The translations under genes and the position numbers were made by a program. This document shows, in pieces, positions 46,391-55,915 of a DNA stretch of 64,000 nucleotides (its first letter is position 1; each line of letters begins with the position of its first letter). Source of the DNA: CAVQFD01 sp963724695 (GTDB taxonomy: Bacteria; Acidobacteriota; Vicinamibacteria; Vicinamibacterales; CAVVIG01); NCBI GenBank assembly GCA_963724695.1, contig CAVRVW010000001.1, positions 186,001 through 250,000 of the forward strand. Direction: 5' to 3'. Under the pieces are notes generated by a model. That model was not told the origin of the DNA. It saw nothing but the letters and a program-made list of their open reading frames with translations, and made no database searches.

Positions 46391-47164
46391 CTACTCGTCT
46401 CGCACCGGGTTCGTCAATTCGCCCACGCCTTCGACTTTGACCGTGACCGTGTCGCCATGTCGCAGCGGACCGACGCCCGACGGCGTGCCCGTCGAGATCA
46501 CGTCGCCCGGCTCCAGGGTCATCACGAACGTGATGTACTCGACGAGCTGGTCGACAGCGAAGATCAACTGGTCCGTCGAGGACGACTGGCGCCGTTCGCC
46601 GTTGACCCAGCCCTCCACGCCGCGAGCCTCCGTCGAAGTGCCGACCGCAATGCACGGACCGATCGGCGCAAAGGTGTCGAATCCCTTGGCCCTCGTGTAC
46701 TGCACTTCCTTGTTCTGGATATCGCGCGCCGTGACGTCGTTCACGCACGTGATGCCGAGGATGTAATCCCACGCCCTGGCTCGAGGGACGCGATGAGCGC
46801 GCTGGCCGATCACAACCGCCAGCTCGGCTTCGTGGTCGACTCGTCCGACCCCTGGCGGGAGGAGAATCGGCTGTCCGGGATCCAGCACGGTCGTCGACGG
46901 CTTCAGAAAGAGCATGGGCTCAGCCGGCAGAGCCTTGCGCATCTCGGCAGCGTGGTCCCGGTAGTTCAGGCCGATGCACACGAGTTTCGACGGCCTGACC
47001 GGCGCGAGCACCTGCAACCCGGCGAGGCCGCCCGGAACTTCGGACCCGGCGCGGTAGCCCCCGAAGATTTGGTCGCCGACCAGCTGCACGTCGTGCACCC
47101 GACCTTCGCGTGCCACCACGTAGCGGGAGCCGTCACCGTCCTTGACACGATACAGTCTGTCCAT
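46391..47164 (-). CDS. Fumarylacetoacetate hydrolase family protein
   Basis: This 257-residue FAH-superfamily enzyme has the signature KLVCIGLNYRDHAAEM, the metal-binding acids in VDHEAELAVVIG, YILGITCVNDVTARDIQNKE, and the closing STGTPSGVGPLRHGD. The family cleaves C-C bonds of 2-oxo acids or isomerises 2-hydroxyhepta-2,4-diene-1,7-dioate-type compounds, or acts as acylpyruvase. It begins 20 bp after the lipoprotein gene and is probably part of the hslVU transcript. Confidence 0.92.
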   Translation of the reverse strand: MDRLYRVKDGDGSRYVVAREGRVHDVQLVGDQIFGGYRAGSEVPGGLAGLQVLAPVRPSKLVCIGLNYRDHAAEMRKALPAEPMLFLKPSTTVLDPGQPILLPPGVGRVDHEAELAVVIGQRAHRVPRARAWDYILGITCVNDVTARDIQNKEVQYTRAKGFDTFAPIGPCIAVGTSTEARGVEGWVNGERRQSSSTDQLIFAVDQLVEYITFVMTLEPGDVISTGTPSGVGPLRHGDTVTVKVEGVGELTNPVRDE

Positions 47165-47184
47165 TCGGCAGCGATTCTACCTAA

Positions 47185-48410
47185 TCAGCGCGCGAATTCC
47201 TCGACCGTGCTCGACAAAACACTGATGTTGCCGGCCTCGTCGATCGCCTGTACGGCATACACGTAGCGTTGACCGGCCTCCACCGTGTCCCTGAAACGCG
47301 TCTCTTGGATCGGCGCCGGCGTCACGGCCTTGAGCGTCGCCGGCGTGTCGCCGCGCAGCACGAGGTAGCCCGCCAGGTCCGACTCCTTGTTCGGATCCCA
47401 GATCAAGTTGACCGCCCCGCCCGATGGCACGGACGTGAGGCCGACAGGGGCTGCCGGCGGAAAGACATCGGCGAAGAGGCGGCAGGCAGGAGGCGAGGCC
47501 TCGCTCTCGACCGAGAGCCCGCCGAGCGTCTCGACGGTCCGCACGAGGTAGCAGCGCTCGAGTCCCAGCTCGATGCGCGCATCGAGGAATGTCTCCCCAA
47601 CGACGGGCTGCTTGGTCAGCCTGGTCTCGGCCGGCGCCGCGACGCCCGGCGCCGACGCCGCAGAGGGCACGACTTCGTACACATGGTACGCGCGCGCGGG
47701 GATCGCCTCGAACAGCGCTCTCGACTCCAGCGCGCCATCGGCCACCGCGGGAACCGTTGCCGGCGAGACGGCGGCTTTCCAACCAATCGTCGCGCCAGTC
47801 AGATCGTAGGTGACCACGGGTTCTGAGGGCGGCGGCGGCGGTTCGGCCAGCAGCACGCTGGCGCGCCTCGACCCAGGCCCGCGGCGGCCGCGGGTGCTGA
47901 TGCCAACGGCCAGGTAGGTCCTCGCGGGCGGCGCGCCTGGCCCGAGGAGCGCGAGCAGCGGCGGCTGCCCGGCACGCTCGCTCGTCGCCAGGGTGTCGTC
48001 CGTCAAGGTCTCGAACACGTGGGTGACTGCACCCTGCTCGAGCCCCGGGCCAACCGGCGGCTCGATGTCGGCATCCACATCGTCGGGATCGGCCGCCAGG
48101 TCGGGATCCTCCGGCGCCTTGACCTCGACGCTCGCCACGAGCGTGCCGTACCGGATGACGTCGGCGTCGGTCGTCGTCGGCAGGCCGGTCAACCCATAGA
48201 CATCGATACGCTCGATGTCGCCCGGGCGCGACCCGTCGGTGTTCGACGCGGGCACGGTGAACCTGAGATCCACGATGCCGCCCCTGCGCTCCGCCGTCAA
48301 TTCGGCCGGCGCCACGGGCAGCCGCACGAGTGGCGGAAGCGGGGGGCCCTTCTTGCCGCACCCGGCGGCGAGCGCGCCCACGAGGCACGCAGCCGCGAGC
48401 CAGCGGACGC

Positions 48411-48414
<4 letters not shown>
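47185..48414 (-). CDS. Lipoprotein with LptM-like N-terminus and fibronectin type III-like domains
   Basis: This 409-residue protein has a lipobox (GALAAGC, Cys19) followed at once by GKKGPPLPP, which resembles the CGxKGPLxxP start of LptM/YifL-type lipoproteins. The rest is beta-rich with one clear FN3-like module near the C-terminus (FPPAAPVGLTSVPSGGAVNL, then WDPNKESDLAGYLVLRGD, YVYAVQAIDEAGNIS). A linker rich in Asp and Pro occupies about 110-135. The start overlaps the hslU stop as ATGA. Function unknown. Location should be the periplasmic face of a membrane. Confidence 0.8.
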
Positions 48415-49790
<1,376 letters not shown>

Positions 49791-49792
49791 CG

Positions 49793-50323
49793 TCAGACTT
49801 CTTCGATGACGAGGCTCGCGTTGGTGTAGATGCAGATTTCGCCGGCAATCGTCATCGCCTTCTCGGCGATGGCCCTCGCATCCATCTCGGTATTGTTCGC
49901 CAGCGCCTTCGCCGCCGCCAGCGCGTACGGGCCACCCGATCCAATTGCCACGATCCCATCGTCGGGCTCGATGAGATCGCCGTTGCCGGAAAGCAGGAAG
50001 GTCGAAGAGCGATCGAGCACGATGAGCATCGCCTCGAGACGGCGAAGCACGCGGTCGGTGCGCCAGTCCTTGGCCAGTTCCACGGCGGAGCGTTCGAGGT
50101 TGCCGCGATACTGCTCGAGTTTTGACTCGAAACGGGCGAAGAGCGCGAACGAGTCCGCCGCCGACCCGGCAAACCCGGCCAGGATCCGGTCGTTGTACAG
50201 CCGCCGGATCTTCTTTGCCGTCTGCTTGACGATGGTCTGGCCGAAGGTGACCTGGCCATCGCCGGCGAGGACGGCCCGGTCGCGGTGGCGAACGGCGAGA
50301 ATCGTCGTGCTGTGGAAGGTCAC
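49793..50323 (-). CDS. hslV: HslV (ClpQ) peptidase subunit
   Basis: This 176-residue N-terminal-nucleophile peptidase has TTILAVRHRDRAVLAGDGQV, with the expected catalytic Thr at position 6 after the short extension MTFHS. The extension resembles the FHATTI start of Bacillus ClpQ, so processing or an N-terminal alternative is plausible. ILAGFAGSAADSFALFARFE and GIVAIGSGGPYALAAAKAL are family marks. It is the first gene of the hslV-hslU-lipoprotein-FAH group and is divergent from the PEGA gene. Confidence 0.95.
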   Translation of the reverse strand: MTFHSTTILAVRHRDRAVLAGDGQVTFGQTIVKQTAKKIRRLYNDRILAGFAGSAADSFALFARFESKLEQYRGNLERSAVELAKDWRTDRVLRRLEAMLIVLDRSSTFLLSGNGDLIEPDDGIVAIGSGGPYALAAAKALANNTEMDARAIAEKAMTIAGEICIYTNASLVIEEV

Positions 50324-50447
50324 GGACGTTTTGAGTCTATCGGCCGCCGAGAAACAGTGTCAAGAAAACGGGACGCGCCTGTGCTCCGCAAGTGACGTCA
50401 GGACGAGGTTTGCGCGAATTAGGGCCGGTTCCAGTCCCCGGGCCGGT

Positions 50448-50463
50448 GGCAGCCGGGTTGCTT
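50448..50463 (+). promoter_or_regulatory. Candidate sigma-54 (-24/-12) promoter
   Basis: TGGCAGCCGGGTTGCT fits the -24/-12 consensus TGGCAYRN4TTGCW at all positions except the YR pair, with the GG and GC elements correctly spaced. It is 25 bp upstream of the PEGA gene start, so the transcript leader would be very short. Confidence 0.45.
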
Positions 50464-50487
50464 CTTGCACAGGCAGGAGCCTCAACG

Positions 50488-51387
50488 ATGATGCCATCCA
50501 GAAACCGCCTTCGCCCCTGGGCTACCGCGATGCCTTCGACCGGTGCGACGCTGGCGCTCCTGGTCGCCTTCGCGCTCGCGGTGCCGCCGATAGCCGAAGC
50601 CCAGCGCGCGGTCAGGCGTGACGGCGGGCCCACAGGCGGATCCTCCGGAGGATCAGGTGGATCGGCAGGCGGATCATCCGGCGGATCATCCGGAGGATCG
50701 TCCGGAGGATCACCTGGCGCGTCGCGCCGCGGCGGGACGTCTTCGACGCCCTCGGGGTCGGCGCCTTCCGGGACGTCTTCGGCGGGACGGACCGCCTCCC
50801 CGCGAGGGGGCGACACGCCAGCGTCCGGCGCGCCATCCGGGAGTGGCACGACCGCCGCCGCCGCACCCTCTGGCAGCGACGCCACGAGCGGGGAGCGCTC
50901 TCAACATGGCTCGACCGACGACGTGCCAGGCTACAGTCGGCCACGTGACGGCCGGGCATCGACGGGGACGGCCGTAGCCCGCCGCGGCGCCCCGCCCTAT
51001 GGCGACGGCATCGACGACATCTACGTGCCTGTCGGCGGGTACTACCCGTGGGGCTACGGCGGTTTCGGCTTCGGTGCCTACTACGGCAGCTACTACGACG
51101 CCTGGTACCCGTACGACCCCTACGGCGCCTACTACGGGGGCCAGTATTACGACGGTGATGCCTCGCTCAGGCTGAAAGTGCGGCCGCGCGAAGCCTGGGT
51201 CTACGCCGATGGGTACTACGTGGGGCGGGTGGACGACTTCGACGGAATGTTCCAGCGGCTGCACCTCGAGCCGGGCCCGCACCGGATCGAGATCCGCGCA
51301 GACGGCTACGAGACGCTGGAGTTCGAAGTGCGGTTGCTCCCCGACAGGACGCTGACCTACGAGGCCGAGCTCAAGCCCCGGCCGTAG
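50488..51387 (+). CDS. Secreted PEGA-domain protein with Gly/Ser-rich linker
   Basis: This 299-residue protein has an ATG at 50488 after AGGCAGGAG. It has a signal peptide (STGATLALLVAFALAVPPIA), a Gly-Ser repeat region encoded by 12-nt tandem units (50632-50712), an Ala/Ser/Pro linker, a Tyr/Gly-rich stretch (YGGFGFGAYYGSYYDAWYPY), and a C-terminal PEGA domain (VRPREAWVYADGYYVGRVDD...GPHRIEIRADGYETLEFEVR). PEGA domains are found on surface proteins and probably bind other envelope parts. Its tail overlaps the convergent permease gene by 17 bp. Confidence 0.85.
   Translation: MMPSRNRLRPWATAMPSTGATLALLVAFALAVPPIAEAQRAVRRDGGPTGGSSGGSGGSAGGSSGGSSGGSSGGSPGASRRGGTSSTPSGSAPSGTSSAGRTASPRGGDTPASGAPSGSGTTAAAAPSGSDATSGERSQHGSTDDVPGYSRPRDGRASTGTAVARRGAPPYGDGIDDIYVPVGGYYPWGYGGFGFGAYYGSYYDAWYPYDPYGAYYGGQYYDGDASLRLKVRPREAWVYADGYYVGRVDDFDGMFQRLHLEPGPHRIEIRADGYETLEFEVRLLPDRTLTYEAELKPRP
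50632..50712. repeat. 12-nt coding repeats (Gly-Gly-Ser)
   Basis: GGATCATCCGGC/A-type 12-mers repeat about seven times and encode GGSSGGSS. This is a coding microsatellite, distinct from the junction arrays. Confidence 0.75.
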
Positions 51388-52825
51388 ACGACGACTTCGA
51401 GCGCGCGCTCATCCACAGGTAGACCGGGATCCCGGCGGCAATAATCACGATGCCCGCCGCCGAGGGTCCCCACGCTCCCCCGGAGATCAGGGGCTTGACC
51501 AGGTCCGTCCAGGCCGCGTTGGCGACGATCGCGAGGCTCGCGATCGTGAAGATCGCCGGCGCCACGGGATACCCCCACGCTCTGAACGGACGCGGCGCAT
51601 CCGGCTCACGCTGCCGGAGCACGAACAGCGACGCCACGGCCACGCCCGCAAACAGCACGACCGCGAACCCGGTGTAGTTGGTCAGCGATGACGCGCCGCC
51701 GCTCAGTACCAGCACGGAGCTCCACACGGCCTGGGCCAGAATCGACCAGGCGGGCGTCTGGTAGCGCGGGTGGATGCGCGCGGCACGCTGAAGGAAGAGC
51801 CCGTCCCTGGCCATCGCGTAGTACACGCGGGGACCGGCAAATGTCATCGCGCTGATGCTGGCCGCGATGCTGATGATGGACACGACGCCCATCACGTCGC
51901 CGGCCCGGGTGCCCAGCAGGCGATCCGCGATGACGTCGAGGACGCTGCCCTGCACCTTCGCCAGCTCTCCAACTGGCAGGACGTACAAGTACAGCCCGTT
52001 GAGCAGCACGTAGATGCCGATGACGGCGATCGTCCCGAGCGCGAGCGCCCGCGGGACGTTCCTGCCCGGGTCGCGCACTTCTTCCGCCAGGTACGCCGCC
52101 GCGTTCCAGCCGGAGTACGTGAACATCACGGGGATGAGCGCGAGCAGCCAGGCCGCGCCGCCGAACGAGCCCGCACTCTGCTGGAAGTTGGCCGCCGACC
52201 CGGCGCCGATGCTCAAACCCAGGGCGATGAAGATGAGGAGCGCCGACACCTTGAGCGAAGCGAGCACGTTGCCGACGAGACGCCCCGGGCCGACGCCGCG
52301 CAGGTGGATCCACGCCATCAGGCCAATCGCCGATATGGCGACGAGCGCCTGGCGGGAGACCACGAGCGGCACGAATGGGACCGGGATGGTGAGCAGCGGC
52401 GTGGCATCGCCGGCAGCCGGCACGAACCGTCCCACGTAGAACGCCAGCACCACGGCGCTCGCCGCGATGGCGCCCGAGAACCCCGCCACGAACGAGGTCC
52501 AGCCCGTGAGAAACGCGAGCAGTTTCCCGTAGGCCGCGCGCAGGTACACGTACTCGCCGCCCGCTTTCGGCCTCAGGGCCGCGAGTTCGGCGTACGCCAT
52601 CGCGCCTGCAAACGCGAGCAGCCCGCCCACGATCCACGTGGAGAGAAACAGCCAGGGGTGCGGCACCGCCGCAGCGACGATGGGTGGTGTGAAGAGGATG
52701 CCGCCGCCGATCACGTTCGAGACGACAACCGCCGCCGCATCGAGCGGACCGAGGCGCCGTTCGAGCGAGCTCGGGCCGGCCGCGGCGTCCGCCGTCGATG
52801 TCGCCGACGCTGTTGGCGGCGTCAC
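51371..52825 (-). CDS. APC-superfamily amino acid permease
   Basis: This 484-residue membrane protein has about 12 hydrophobic segments. The first helix has the APC substrate motif VSNVIGGGILFTPP. The conserved AGAMAYAELAALRPKAGGEY and FTYSGWNAAAYLAEEVRDPG are present. It resembles basic or branched amino-acid transporters and LAT-like exchangers. The substrate is unknown. The start is GTG 52825. It lies 16 bp downstream of the small lipoprotein gene, so the two may be co-transcribed. Confidence 0.92.
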   Translation of the reverse strand: MTPPTASATSTADAAAGPSSLERRLGPLDAAAVVVSNVIGGGILFTPPIVAAAVPHPWLFLSTWIVGGLLAFAGAMAYAELAALRPKAGGEYVYLRAAYGKLLAFLTGWTSFVAGFSGAIAASAVVLAFYVGRFVPAAGDATPLLTIPVPFVPLVVSRQALVAISAIGLMAWIHLRGVGPGRLVGNVLASLKVSALLIFIALGLSIGAGSAANFQQSAGSFGGAAWLLALIPVMFTYSGWNAAAYLAEEVRDPGRNVPRALALGTIAVIGIYVLLNGLYLYVLPVGELAKVQGSVLDVIADRLLGTRAGDVMGVVSIISIAASISAMTFAGPRVYYAMARDGLFLQRAARIHPRYQTPAWSILAQAVWSSVLVLSGGASSLTNYTGFAVVLFAGVAVASLFVLRQREPDAPRPFRAWGYPVAPAIFTIASLAIVANAAWTDLVKPLISGGAWGPSAAGIVIIAAGIPVYLWMSARSKSSSTAGA

Positions 52826-52841
52826 GCGCGGGCCACGAGCG

Positions 52842-53321
52842 TCATCGGGTGAGCAGCTGACGGGTGATGGGGAACTTGCCGATCGCCTTCCACTGCGTCG
52901 ACCCGTACTTGGCGAAGAGGTCGACCTCCGCGTCCACGAACTGCGAGTTCTTCAGCATCTCCGCGCGCGCCTCGCTCCCGGTGTAGCCGCGTTGGGAGTC
53001 GACGCTGACGGGGTTGGACGTGGCGCCCGGAGCCAGCCCTTCCGAGCCGACGACCGGTCGGAAGCCGTCGCCCCACTCGACCGGATCGCCCACCCGGCGG
53101 AAGACCGCGTTCACCTGCAGGACGGATAACGTCTGCTCCGAAACGTTCTTGAGCTTGAACGAGACCGAAGGCACCAGCTTGTTCTTGCCATCGACCACGC
53201 CGAGGTCGAACCACCCCGAGGCGAGATCGACCACCTGGAGGCCCTGTGAGAGGTCGACGGCCGGGCCGCCGCAGCCGGAGAGGAAGACTGCCAGAAGGCC
53301 GATGAGTGCCGGGCGCATCAT
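52842..53321 (-). CDS. Small lipoprotein of unknown function
   Basis: This 159-residue protein has an ATG at 53321 preceded by AGGAG. The signal peptide ends in LSGCGG (lipobox, Cys17). The mature part begins VDLSQGLQVVDLASGWFDLG and contains SFKLKNVSEQTLSVLQVNAV, a beta-sandwich-like pattern of the kind seen in FxLYD or DUF2393-like extracellular domains. No enzyme motif is present. It sits between the permease gene and the ECF-sigma operon. Confidence 0.75.
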   Translation of the reverse strand: MMRPALIGLLAVFLSGCGGPAVDLSQGLQVVDLASGWFDLGVVDGKNKLVPSVSFKLKNVSEQTLSVLQVNAVFRRVGDPVEWGDGFRPVVGSEGLAPGATSNPVSVDSQRGYTGSEARAEMLKNSQFVDAEVDLFAKYGSTQWKAIGKFPITRQLLTR

Positions 53322-53349
53322 GCTCCTGTGGGTCATGTCGCGCCGTATT

Positions 53350-54186
53350 CTAGAACACCTTGACCTCGATCCGCTTCCGCGCTTCTTCCTTCGAGATCTG
53401 CCCCCCCAGGAAGGCATTCAGATCGGCGCCCCGGACCTGGATGATCACCGTCTGGGCGTCGGTGTTGGCCGGACCGAGGGGCGGCCGATCGTGGCTGCCG
53501 CGGGCGCCGACGCCCAGAAATTCCGTGGATGCCAGGTTGAGGCCCCGGCTGTAGTCGAGCATCGCGTCCATCAGGGCATTCCGCACTTCGGTTTGATAGG
53601 CGGCATCCGGCTCGCTCAGGATCGTGTCCTGCACGGCCGGTTGCGCGGCAACAGGGCCGGGCGACCCGGGGCCACCGATGGCCTGGCCCGACGACGACAC
53701 CGACACCGGGCTCGGCATGAGCGGCGCCACCTGCAGCTCGATCCGCTTGAGCGCCTGGTCGAGGTTGTCGTCCTTGATTCCCTGGATGTGAGAGCGGATG
53801 GCGTTGAGGGCGCTCGCCAGCCCCAGATCGTTCTGGTCGAGCGTGTGGAAGCTCCAGGGCAGCGCCCCTTCGAGGCCGGGCACGACCACGTCGAAGAAGA
53901 CACCGTAGCCTTCGAGACGGAAACCCCGCGCGCGGGCATTCTCCGTCAGCAGCATTTCGGCAGGCAGCAGCGCCTGCAGCCGATCGCGCGTGATGGTCGC
54001 GCCGTGCTCGACCGCCCGCTCGAGCACGCCCTCCATCATGGCGATCTGGTAGCGCTGCGCACGCTGGGCGGCCGCCACACGCGGCCCCTGTCCCTGCCCT
54101 TGCCCTTGCCCCTGCGCAAGCGCGGCGCCCGGCGCCAACAGCGCGAACATCCCTGCGACAACCAGCCCGTTGAGCCACCTAGCCAT
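53350..54186 (-). CDS. Secreted protein of unknown function in the second ECF-sigma operon
   Basis: This 278-residue protein has a signal peptide (LVVAGMFALLAPGAALAQ) followed by a QGQGQGQGQG stretch. The mature body is helical with QRYQIAMMEGVLERAVEHGA, GYGVFFDVVVPGLEGALPWS, and a C-terminal TVIIQVRGADLNAFLGGQIS. The order sigma, anti-sigma, secreted protein recalls other acidobacterial ECF operons. No known domain is recognised. It may take part in envelope-stress sensing, by context only. A CCCCTAGC-type array separates it from the anti-sigma gene. Confidence 0.72.
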   Translation of the reverse strand: MARWLNGLVVAGMFALLAPGAALAQGQGQGQGQGPRVAAAQRAQRYQIAMMEGVLERAVEHGATITRDRLQALLPAEMLLTENARARGFRLEGYGVFFDVVVPGLEGALPWSFHTLDQNDLGLASALNAIRSHIQGIKDDNLDQALKRIELQVAPLMPSPVSVSSSGQAIGGPGSPGPVAAQPAVQDTILSEPDAAYQTEVRNALMDAMLDYSRGLNLASTEFLGVGARGSHDRPPLGPANTDAQTVIIQVRGADLNAFLGGQISKEEARKRIEVKVF

Positions 54187-54196
54187 AGCGTCCTCT

Positions 54197-54245
54197 GACC
54201 CCCACCTAACCTCTAGCCCCAAGCCTCTAGCCCCTAGCCCCTAGC
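54197..54245. repeat. CTAGCCC-type heptamer array
   Basis: CTAACCT, CTAGCCC, CAAGCCT, CTAGCCC, CTAGCCC, CTAGCCT units form a 49-bp array reaching the anti-sigma stop codon. Confidence 0.8.
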
Positions 54246-55121
54246 CTAGTCCCTGGTTTGGTTCACCTGCACCGCCAGGCTGTTCAAGCGCTGCCGGTTT
54301 CGCATCATCTCGGCACCCGTGTTGGCCTGGATGAACCCAAGGCTGCGATCGATCCGCAGGAGGTCGGCCTGCCGCTGCGCCTGAGACTCGCGCGCCATCT
54401 CCGCGACACGCAGCGCCAGCTCGCGCTGCTGCTTGCGTTCGCTCTCGTCGATGAGCGTTCGGACGCGGCGAACCATCTCGTCGGTCCCCTGCGTGCTCAG
54501 CCCCACGTTGCTCGGCGAACCGCCGGGCGCCGCCGCGCGCGCCGCAGCCGTCCTGAACTCGGCACGCAGCTGCTCCTCGAGGTTGACGAGGTCCGCACGC
54601 CACGGCGCGTCTGCTTGCCGGGTTTGCGCGGCGTCAGCTTGCTGCGCTTGCGCCGTGTCTGCTTGCCGGGCTTGCCCCGCCGCAGCATCCGCGGAGGCGG
54701 GAGCGACAGCGGAGAGCCAGCCGGTCCTGACCGAGAAGCCGGCCTCGTCAACGCTGACCTGAACATTGGCCGCGCCGGCAGCGACACCGAGAACGAGCAC
54801 GGCCGCGGCAGCCTGTGCCCAGGCGGGCATGGCCGCCACCTGTCCCCAGAGTCCGCGGGGAGGCGCCGATGGTTCCGCGGCCACTGGCGGCGCCATCACG
54901 GGCGGAGTGACAAAGGAGAGCACCCGCGCCTCTGGCGGCGACCACCGGCGGAGGTGCGCCCGGACCGTTTCGAGCTCGGCGAGCTCGGTCTGGCACACGA
55001 CACAGATGCCGACGTGTGATTCGAATGCCCGCCGCTCTGACGGTTCGCACTGATCGTAGATGTAGGCCACGATGCGATCGTCGCGACCAGGCCCGAGGCT
55101 GCAAACATTTTCGCCCATCAT
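54246..55121 (-). CDS. Zinc-finger anti-sigma factor
   Basis: This 291-residue protein has an N-terminal zf-HC2-like motif (ESHVGICVVC, His36-x3-Cys-x2-Cys) and one TM segment (AAAAVLVLGVAAGAANV, about 107-123). A periplasmic region contains QADTAQAQQADAAQTRQAD, three imperfect 24-nt coding repeats. A coiled-coil C-terminus (ESERKQQRELALRVAEMARE) follows. It lies 49 bp downstream of the ECF sigma gene and should bind that sigma factor at the membrane. Confidence 0.88.
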   Translation of the reverse strand: MMGENVCSLGPGRDDRIVAYIYDQCEPSERRAFESHVGICVVCQTELAELETVRAHLRRWSPPEARVLSFVTPPVMAPPVAAEPSAPPRGLWGQVAAMPAWAQAAAAVLVLGVAAGAANVQVSVDEAGFSVRTGWLSAVAPASADAAAGQARQADTAQAQQADAAQTRQADAPWRADLVNLEEQLRAEFRTAAARAAAPGGSPSNVGLSTQGTDEMVRRVRTLIDESERKQQRELALRVAEMARESQAQRQADLLRIDRSLGFIQANTGAEMMRNRQRLNSLAVQVNQTRD

Positions 55122-55170
55122 TGTTTCCTGCTCCGCGTTCCCTGCTCCGCGCTTCCCAGCTCCACGCTTC
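55122..55170. repeat. CTGCTCCGCGTTCC-type array
   Basis: TTCCTGCTCCGCG, TTCCCTGCTCCGCG, CTTCCCAGCTCCACG and CTTCC repeat with a step of about 14-15 nt (two 7-mers) between the sigma and anti-sigma genes. Confidence 0.75.
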
Positions 55171-55743
55171 CTAAGACCGGACGCCGGTCGTTTTCGCCAG
55201 CTCGCGCCTGAGCACCGTCAACCCTTGATACAAGCGCGTCTTCACCGTGCTCAGTGGACATCCTGCCAGATCCGCGATCTCCTGGAACGTCATCCCGTGG
55301 TACTCCTTGAGGATGATCGCTGTCCGCTGTTCTTCCGGAAGCTTCGCCATCGCCAACTCGACCTGGCGTGACAGATCCTTTCTGAACACCAGCTCTTCGA
55401 TCGATTCGGACGGCTCGACGGCCGCAGCCAGATCGAGCAGGTCCGCGTCCTCCGGCGCCTGCACGACCGGCGTGCGCCGCTCCTTCCGCATCCAGTCGCG
55501 GCAAAGGTTGAGGGCGATGCGATACAGCCAGGATGAAAACTTGGCTTGCCCGCGGAAGCCGGGCAGCGCCCGAAATGCCCGCAGGAACGTCTCCTGGCAG
55601 ACGTCGCGTGCATCTTCCTCGCGACCGATCGTGCGGTACGCGAGGGCATAGATCGGCCGCTCCCACCGCAGGATGAGCTCGTTGAAGCTGTCGGCATCGC
55701 CGCGGATCGATCGCGCGACGAGCTCTTCGTCGGTCCACGTCAT
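55171..55743 (-). CDS. ECF-type RNA polymerase sigma factor (RpoE-like)
   Basis: This 190-residue sigma factor has region 2 (FNELILRWERPIYALAYRTI, then DVCQETFLRAFRALPGFRGQ, FSSWLYRIALNLCRDWMRKE) and region 4 (LPEEQRTAIILKEYHGMTFQ, then CPLSTVKTRLYQGLTVLRRE). It is more RpoE-like than the factor at 12227-12796. It is the first gene of an operon with the zinc anti-sigma factor and a secreted protein. A 14-bp inverted pair lies just upstream. Confidence 0.93.
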   Translation of the reverse strand: MTWTDEELVARSIRGDADSFNELILRWERPIYALAYRTIGREEDARDVCQETFLRAFRALPGFRGQAKFSSWLYRIALNLCRDWMRKERRTPVVQAPEDADLLDLAAAVEPSESIEELVFRKDLSRQVELAMAKLPEEQRTAIILKEYHGMTFQEIADLAGCPLSTVKTRLYQGLTVLRRELAKTTGVRS

Positions 55744-55757
55744 GCAGGCCGTTCTCA

Positions 55758-55813
55758 GTTTAGACGGAGGCCGGTGTCCGGCAGTCTGGCGCCCCTAAGC
55801 GTCCGTCTACACT
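55758..55813. promoter_or_regulatory. Inverted TAGACGGA sites in the sigma/kinase divergent region
   Basis: AGTTTAGACGGAGG (55758-55771) and CGTCCGTCTACACT (55800-55813) match as inverted repeats at 12 of 14 positions, with 28 nt between them. They could be two half-sites of a regulator or two divergent ECF promoter elements. Confidence 0.45.
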
Positions 55814-55915
55814 AAGGTTACGACGCCCAGGGGCCGGGCGTTCAAGGACGGCCCGCCGGTTTGGACGGGTTAGCTGGGCCGCGCTACAATCCGGGGGCGT
55901 TCCCGCAAGCCAGAG

